DNA of 64,000 nt from Rostrohypoxylon terebratum (Eukaryota; Ascomycota; Sordariomycetes; Xylariales; Hypoxylaceae), in contig MU385919.1 of assembly GCA_022497145.1 (NCBI GenBank), forward strand, positions 115,518-179,517, written 5' to 3'. Of this stretch, positions 58,856 through 64,000 are shown piece by piece. Each line of letters begins with the position of its first letter. The first letter of the stretch is position 1. Both the position numbers and the translations under genes were made by a program. The notes below the pieces were generated by a model, which was given only the letters and a program-made list of their open reading frames with translations, searched no databases and was not told the DNA's origin.

Positions 58856-60423
58856 AATGAGGAGGGGTAATGGGATAACGGACGTCCGATGCGATGCCGT
58901 TTGCAATGAGGCGTTTGGAGGTTTGGAGGTTTGGAGAGCGATCATTTCCTTTGGGGAGGTGAAGGTTAGGGTTAGGGTTAGGGTTATTGTAGAAGCCGTA
59001 TCTATCACGCCACATACGTACTCGCAGCATCCATTGGAAGGTGATCGAAAGATAGGTACTACCTCAGAGTTCCTCACTAGTACTAAAAGGCCAATGAAAT
59101 CGACGGTATCTTGTACTCCCGCATTTTTGAGTTCTCTTACCGGATGTAACCTCCTGACATATGACATTCAGCCCGGGGAGGGTATAACAAGTGAGCCGTT
59201 AAATCCGGGAGGCAGTGCCCGCCAAACCCATGGTTTAGCCCCCAATTCTCTGAGATGTAAAAATAATCAGCCAATGGAACCGAAAGCAGCTTTTCCTTTC
59301 CCAATATTTCATTTTGTAAATCAAGATGCCTCATCAATTTTCTACTGTATACTAAGCCGTAATTTTTAAGGCATCGCTCGCTTACCGTCATCGTGACGTT
59401 CTCGACGCTCAAGCCGCATAAGATTTTAGCCAATGAGGTGAACTGTAGCTGGCGCATCCGCAATTTTTGAAAGAAATTACTGCTAATAGTAGGTCGCGGC
59501 CAAAAGTACCAGCAGTTACGAAGTACAGTGTACGGGTTTTTTTTTCCAATTCATACGGTAGTACCCACTTTCAGCCACTTGTAAGATGCGCAACTTTTGC
59601 CCCGCCGCGACCTTCGTACTGTTCCTGGCCAATAGATTTGATAATAGCAAGTCCCTTCGTGAAAATGAGAACAGCCAACTCGGGAGTTACCGTAAGATTA
59701 TAGGGCTGAAGTGCTAAGCCGTAATTTTGAAACATCGCGGCGGTCCGTTAGCAGCACCGAATGTCGGTAGCTTTCCTCACGAGTAGGTAGTTTACAGACG
59801 AAGGTCTGGCCGGGGGATCAGGATCGGCTTAGGAAGAGACCGTGATAACTTTAGCGCCCACAGGGAGAAAAACCTGAGAAAATAGACAAAGAAAGGTTCG
59901 TGTATGTATACCAGATTCTCCGACAAGGGGTTGCTCAGGGCTCCTCGCGCAACAACGTTGTTATTTCCCATATCTTTAGGTCCGCCTCGTGGCACCGGAA
60001 CTTCCAGGTATGTGTGACACTTGGATGGAAATTACCATTGGATTATTAACCTTCTTAGATGTCTGGGCATCCATGAATGCAAAGCTATTTTTGCCATAGC
60101 GACGATGACTCTTACAGCGACTTCTTTGTCCGATGGGTCGTGAAGCAAGCTTCCGAAAAAAAGGGGGCGGGTACCGTGTCCATAAATCCGACGGCAGCTT
60201 ATGTCATCATTTTGTGCCCCTAATCTCGGAACTCCGTGGCGGGATGACTTCCAGCTTCAAAAATTGCCAGACATACTCTCCATCACTGACACGGTCACCT
60301 CAGTGATAAATTACCCGTGGTCACCGTCTTGGTCGTGCCAATGGGAATTCCTCCCTTTAGCAAGACATATAAACCCTAAGATCATTCCAACTCGGCAAGA
60401 ATGTGTGGTGGATTAGATCCAAT
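58856..60423. other. Intergenic region after FAS alpha with telomere-like and other repeats
   Basis: Contains the interstitial telomeric repeat at 58964-58986 and a TTTGGAGG direct repeat just before it. It also has a 15-bp direct repeat (CTAAGCCGTAATTTT at 59352-59366 and 59714-59728) and an imperfect inverted pair around 59491-59506 and 59587-59606 (GGTCGCGGC/GCCGCGACC). No domain-bearing ORF. It may be the remains of a small mobile element, but I found no transposase. Confidence 0.45.
58964..58986 (+). repeat. Interstitial telomeric repeat
   Basis: Three perfect TTAGGG units (58966-58983) flanked by GG before and TTA after. TTAGGG is the telomere repeat of most filamentous fungi. It begins about 110 bp after the FAS alpha stop codon. 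Confidence 0.9.
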
Positions 60424-60524
60424 GGCCGCGGTGGCATGGCGGTGCGTACAACAGATCTCATAGTTAAAGCTCTGATTTCTCAAAAGTACGCACAAGCTTG
60501 AGGGTTCGATTCCCTTGGCGGCCG
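60424..60524 (+). tRNA. tRNA-like element, isotype unresolved (possibly degenerate or intron-containing)
   Basis: The 3' part is convincing: T-arm stem-loop GAGGG-TTCGATT-CCCTT with a perfect B box (GGTTCGATTCC), then GGCGGCC that pairs with the first six bases of GGCCGCG at 60424. A box-like TGGCATGGCGG follows, with a possible 3-bp D stem (GCA/TGC). A T7 run at 60531-60537 would serve as a Pol III terminator. Against a normal tRNA: acceptor pair 7-66 is G-G, there is one extra base before the expected U8, the A box lacks its usual A, and I could not fold a convincing anticodon arm. The 101-nt length suggests a class II tRNA (Leu or Ser) with an intron, or a decayed copy. Confidence 0.4.
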
Positions 60525-60927
60525 AATCAATTTTTTTGGCCAACCGATACTTTTTTTCAACTTCATCATCATCAGGTAGGTCGCCTACCTTGCGATCGTT
60601 TGTAATCATATCTTTCCGCCTTTCCGCTAGATAGTATCTACAGTCATCACAAGTATCTATCTATTAAGTCAATCTTAACATTAGCATTCACATGCACTTT
60701 CACTCAACCTGCCCATCCAGTTGAATAACTTGGCGGATAGACATGGCTAACACAATCTCAGCACATTCGCGTATTCAGCACATAGGCTTACAAAAGACTT
60801 CAGACCCCCTAGTAGACTTTATTATTGTGTTCTGTGTACTAGGTACCGCATAACGTTCCAGCCCCCTTGATGAAATTGGGAAGCTTCAAGTCCTCTCACC
60901 GAGGCGGGCCTACTCATCATATAAAGA

Positions 60928-61698
60928 CTAGTAGTCGTCGTCTTCTTCATGTTTCTCGGCCCAAGCATGTTCCTTTCGCAGCTCCTCCTCCTCTTCGGGG
61001 GTAAAGTCGTTTTCGATGCCGAAGTAGTCCCGCATCTCCTCCGTACTCATGTTCGTCACCTGGTAGGCGATGTACTCGGAAAGGCTCCGCACCAACAGCG
61101 AGATGTCGAGGAAATTCGCGCCGACGATCGCCTTGAAGAGACTGTCCGGGTCGAGAGGGTGGAACATTTCCCAACTGCAGAAGGCGCCATAAGCATCGTC
61201 GTCGTCGTCGTCGTGATCGAAGAAGATCTGCTTGGGCACTTCGATTTCCTCGGATACGACTTCTTCGTAACTTTCATTGATGTGGTTCTGCTCTTCAGCG
61301 GTCCATGCACCATAGTCGTCGTGACTGGCCTCGCTCTCCGCCTCATCCTCCTCTTCATCCTCCTCTTCATCCTCCGCCTCGCCCTCCGCCTTCCATTTCT
61401 CCTCTTCCTCTTTAGCACGCTTCTCCTCCTCAGCGCGCTCCTCCTCCTCTTTCTTGAGACGCTCCTCTTCCAGTTGCTTCCCATTCTTCATCTTAAGGGT
61501 GGTGTCCTCGCACCATCTCGCGATGGTTTCGAGAGTCTCGCCGTCGGCGGCGTCGATGGGGACGGGGACGTAGGTCTGCTCCTCCGGGAGATCCTCCATC
61601 ATGTCTCGGAGGACCCCCGACATCTTCGCGGCCTCGCGGCTGATGTTCACGCGGATGCCATCGTTGCCGAGGAGAATAAGAGTAGTGGAAGTCGCCAT
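60928..61698 (-). CDS. Skp1-like protein with a long acidic insertion
   Basis: A single minus-strand exon of 256 aa. Residues 1-75 resemble the BTB/POZ fold of Skp1 (LILLGNDGIRVNISREAAKM, VLRDMMEDL, VPVPIDAADGETLETIARWC). Residues about 80-165 are an inserted Lys/Glu then Glu/Asp-rich stretch including poly-Asp. The C-terminal part (FKAIVGANFLDISLLVRSLS, then MSTEEMRDYFGIENDFTPEE) matches the Skp1 dimerisation domain that contacts F-box proteins. Typical Skp1 is about 165 aa with the conserved ending WCEEK; here the end is KHEEDDDY. It is therefore probably a paralog, not the main SCF adaptor. The acidic linker is coded by GTC/CTC-rich repeats prone to length change. Confidence 0.8.
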   Translation of the reverse strand: MATSTTLILLGNDGIRVNISREAAKMSGVLRDMMEDLPEEQTYVPVPIDAADGETLETIARWCEDTTLKMKNGKQLEEERLKKEEEERAEEEKRAKEEEEKWKAEGEAEDEEEDEEEDEAESEASHDDYGAWTAEEQNHINESYEEVVSEEIEVPKQIFFDHDDDDDDAYGAFCSWEMFHPLDPDSLFKAIVGANFLDISLLVRSLSEYIAYQVTNMSTEEMRDYFGIENDFTPEEEEELRKEHAWAEKHEEDDDY

Positions 61699-62527
61699 TG
61701 TGGAAGAAAAACAAGTTGAGTTTTGCGAGTAGATCGGCTAACGTTCAGTGAAGTTTTTTTAATGTTAGGGAAGTTTATGTGAAATCGGAGCTGGCTAGGC
61801 CCCGAGAAAACATGATCTCTTAAGTATCGTGATGAACATTCCCATCGAGTAAAAATCACATTGTTCAGGTGCCTGACAATTCCTTAGTTTGCACTGTTGG
61901 AAGTCACGTACAGCACGATTCAACGCAGTCATGGCGAAGAACAATGCCTTTGTGGTGACTGTCCCTGCAATAAAGATTGTACTGTGGCACGAGCTTGGTG
62001 ACGAGACGATGTATCGAAAGACCCACAGTCCCATAAACTTTATTGTTAAAGCATACAAAGGGTCGTGGTCTATTGTGAAGTCTATTGTTTCGAACATCGT
62101 CGACGATATCGGGGAAACTTTTCCAAGGCTAGCACAGTAAAATACAGGCATGGATATACTACCTAGTCATCACCAAAAGTTTGTCATATGTATTACTATC
62201 ATGCCAATACAACATAGATAATGATGAACGAATGTTAGACATAATAGATAATAGCCTAGAAGTGATATAAATATGACTATGTTGAATAGTTCATGATGTT
62301 TAAATTTGAATTGACACGATTTGGTACCCCCCAACAGAAATGACTAAGACAGCATTTTCGTAGACACCACAAAATAACAATAAATCACGTTTAAAAATAC
62401 GGCCTCTGAGATAGTCTCTCGCGCGAGCCATCTTCATAAATTTTCTCAATGGGTGTCTACTGTCGTGTCAGTCGAGTTGGCAAGGTAGAATGTGATCAAA
62501 GAAGCCAATGAGCAATGCCTATACTAT
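61699..62527. other. Intergenic region between the Skp1-like and CCCH genes
   Basis: About 0.8 kb, AT-rich from 62150 to 62400. A plus-strand frame at 61889-62140 (83 codons, includes VVTVPAIKIVLWHELGDETM) and a minus-strand frame at 61795-62151 overlap; neither shows a known domain. I make no gene call. Confidence 0.4.
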
Positions 62528-64000
62528 TCAGAGGGAAATAAGGAGAAAGTAGCTAGAATGACTTACAGCGTCTACACTGTGAACTTCACTAAAGACACAA
62601 TCCCATCTACGCGTGCACTTAACACCATACTTGCAATGGTGACCCCAGAAGCAATCAGGGTCTCTGCAAACGCTTCTCTTCGCACATAACATGCTCCTAG
62701 CTTTCCTCTTCAGTGCGATCTGCTCGTCAGGGCCAAGTCGTTCCCCATGGTAGTAGGGACAATTGTTGATGTCGCATCTGGCGTTGAGATGCCATCGATT
62801 GCAAGGCCCCTTCTTCTTCATAATCCTATCTTCGCTCGCGGCGCGCATTTGAAGGCGGGATTCGGCTTCGGGATCGCAGTACGGGAGTCCTTCGTCAACG
62901 CGTTCGCCCGAAGCATTGACTAAGCAGTATTTGAGCGGAGTGCTTGGCCTGGCCGAACTGTCCTGGGTACTCATAAGTTTTCTGGATTCTGTAAAGGTCG
63001 GAGTTGGAGTGGCCCAGGTAGAAGGAATTGCCGAGGCGGCGATGGCAGAGGGAGTGTTAGGGGCAATCTTAGAGGTAATTCCGGAGCAGTCCGTTTGAGT
63101 TGGCGGCGACATCAAGGCAGGAGGCGAAGGCGGCGGTCTTTCGGGGAGGGGCTCTGAGCGAAACACATCCACGAATTTGACCCTGCGAAGCCGAAGCTCT
63201 TGAAATTCACGCGGTGCGACGGTGGTTTCAAGGAGCGAAAGCTTGGTAGATATCGAGGTGTCAAGCTGATAGGGTCGGAGTTCTACTATGTAACCTTTGT
63301 CATGACAAGGGCCGAAGATAATATGCTTGCACTGTAAATTATGGACCATGAGGCGGAATGTCTCGCGGACTTTAAAATCGGCTTGCTCTTTGCCCCAGCC
63401 GACGTCGATGATGGAGAAAAGGCCTTGAGCACGACTGAAGCCGCGAGTAAAGGCGGGAAGATCATTGAAAGTCCTAACAAATCCAATACTTTCAAGCTTC
63501 CTAGAAAGACCCTCCAGGTTGAGGGTAATCTGAACGATAATATTCCAAAGATCAACATTAACATCGGGATAAATGGTTTTAAGATGTTGTTTAATATCGA
63601 GACGTAGTTGTTGGGCTGCTATGGCGCCACCATCTGCGCCCTTCATAATCCAATCCTCACGAAAACAAGCGCCGTCGCCATCGATAATTGCGAAGACAAA
63701 TGAATTAATTTCCTAAAAAACATGAGCATAGCACGATATATGATATTATAGATACCTAGGTCCTAGGTATTGTAATTAAAAAGTCGGAAAAGTTACCGTT
63801 TTGTGTTGTATATCGGTAAGTCTTTTATTGACTTCGTTGGCTTGTTCTTGATATAAACTGCGTGTCTGTGCTTCATTCTCAAGTTCTTTGCATTTGGACT
63901 GGAAACTGTTGAAGCTACTGCCTGAAGCCAGTGTATTAGATACAACAAGATCAGGCGTTGAGAAGTAGCTGTAACACAGCGAGAGCTTGAGTGCTTTAGC
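62528..64000 (-). CDS. CCCH zinc-finger protein with N-terminal coiled coil (5' end beyond the window)
   Basis: At least two exons on the minus strand. The upstream exon enters from the right edge and ends at 63797; the downstream one is 63712-62528. The 84-bp intron (GTAACT...TTTAG) joins a coiled-coil stretch (CKELENEAQTRSLYQEQANE) to INSFVFAIIDGDGACFREDW, the start of a fungal domain common in front of CCCH fingers (DUF7923-type). This runs to about FREFQELRLRRVKFVDVF, then a Pro/Ser/Thr-rich linker, then CCCH motifs: CNRWHLNARCDINNCPYYH (C-x8-C-x4-C-x3-H), CAKRSVCRDPDCFWGHHC and CKYGVKCTRRWDC. These suggest RNA binding; the role is unknown. A good GTAAGT donor near the stop could add a further short 3' exon, so the C-terminal 15 residues are uncertain. 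The first 32 bases at the edge could be intron (TTACAG before 63969). Confidence 0.75.

Noticed and set aside
60949..61719. 256-codon plus-strand ORF rich in Leu and Val
   Set aside because: Antisense of the Skp1-like gene; its apparent hydrophobicity is the mirror of Glu/Asp codons.
1..64000. CRISPR arrays, bacterial operons, intact transposons
   Set aside because: None found: no spaced identical repeats, no transposase or reverse-transcriptase motifs, and gene structure is fungal throughout.

Overview
The window is nuclear DNA of a filamentous ascomycete (Pezizomycotina). The signs are short 50-160 bp GT-AG introns, a White Collar-2 photoreceptor subunit, a HET-domain gene, a fungal type I fatty acid synthase split into alpha and beta subunits, and frequent TACCTACC microsatellite patches. 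A Sordariomycete is my best guess; the class was not proven. I rebuilt all spliced genes by hand from splice signals, reading-frame continuity and family resemblance.

Left half (1-28 kb), mostly conserved housekeeping genes: LETM1/Mdm38 (cut by the left edge), an STB6-like Sin3-associated protein, the GID E3 ligase subunit Rmd5/Gid2, a UPF0658 Golgi membrane protein, a PPP4R2-type phosphatase-4 regulatory subunit, Rad50, White Collar-2 (divergent from rad50) and a small DUF7721-like protein containing a 15-nt micro-exon.

Middle (29-36 kb), accessory region: a phenol-hydroxylase-like FAD monooxygenase, a HET-domain pseudogene with two frameshifts and one in-frame stop, and a DHA1 major facilitator transporter related to the CexA/Qdr group.

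Right-centre (38-59 kb), the most interesting part: a probable biosynthetic gene cluster. It holds a citrate-synthase-like enzyme without a mitochondrial presequence, divergent from a CmcJ/AsaB-type oxygenase; a small zinc-finger regulator with a GC-AG intron; and a divergent pair of dedicated FAS beta and alpha subunits, the alpha subunit lacking the C-terminal phosphopantetheinyl transferase domain. The CS/oxygenase promoter and the FAS-beta/alpha promoter share exact 13- and 14-bp words and a 21-bp near-identical block, which argues that the genes are co-regulated. The simplest model is that the FAS makes a medium-chain acyl thioester, the citrate-synthase-like enzyme condenses it with oxaloacetate to an alkylcitrate, the oxygenase tailors it, and the DHA1 transporter may export it. 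A short interstitial telomeric repeat lies about 110 bp beyond the FAS alpha stop codon.

Right end (59-64 kb): a gene-poor stretch with a tRNA-like element, an acidic Skp1-like protein and a CCCH zinc-finger protein cut by the right edge. Large intergenic stretches (8-10.7, 12-15.5, 36-38.4, 41.6-44.7 and 45.5-47.2 kb) show no convincing genes.
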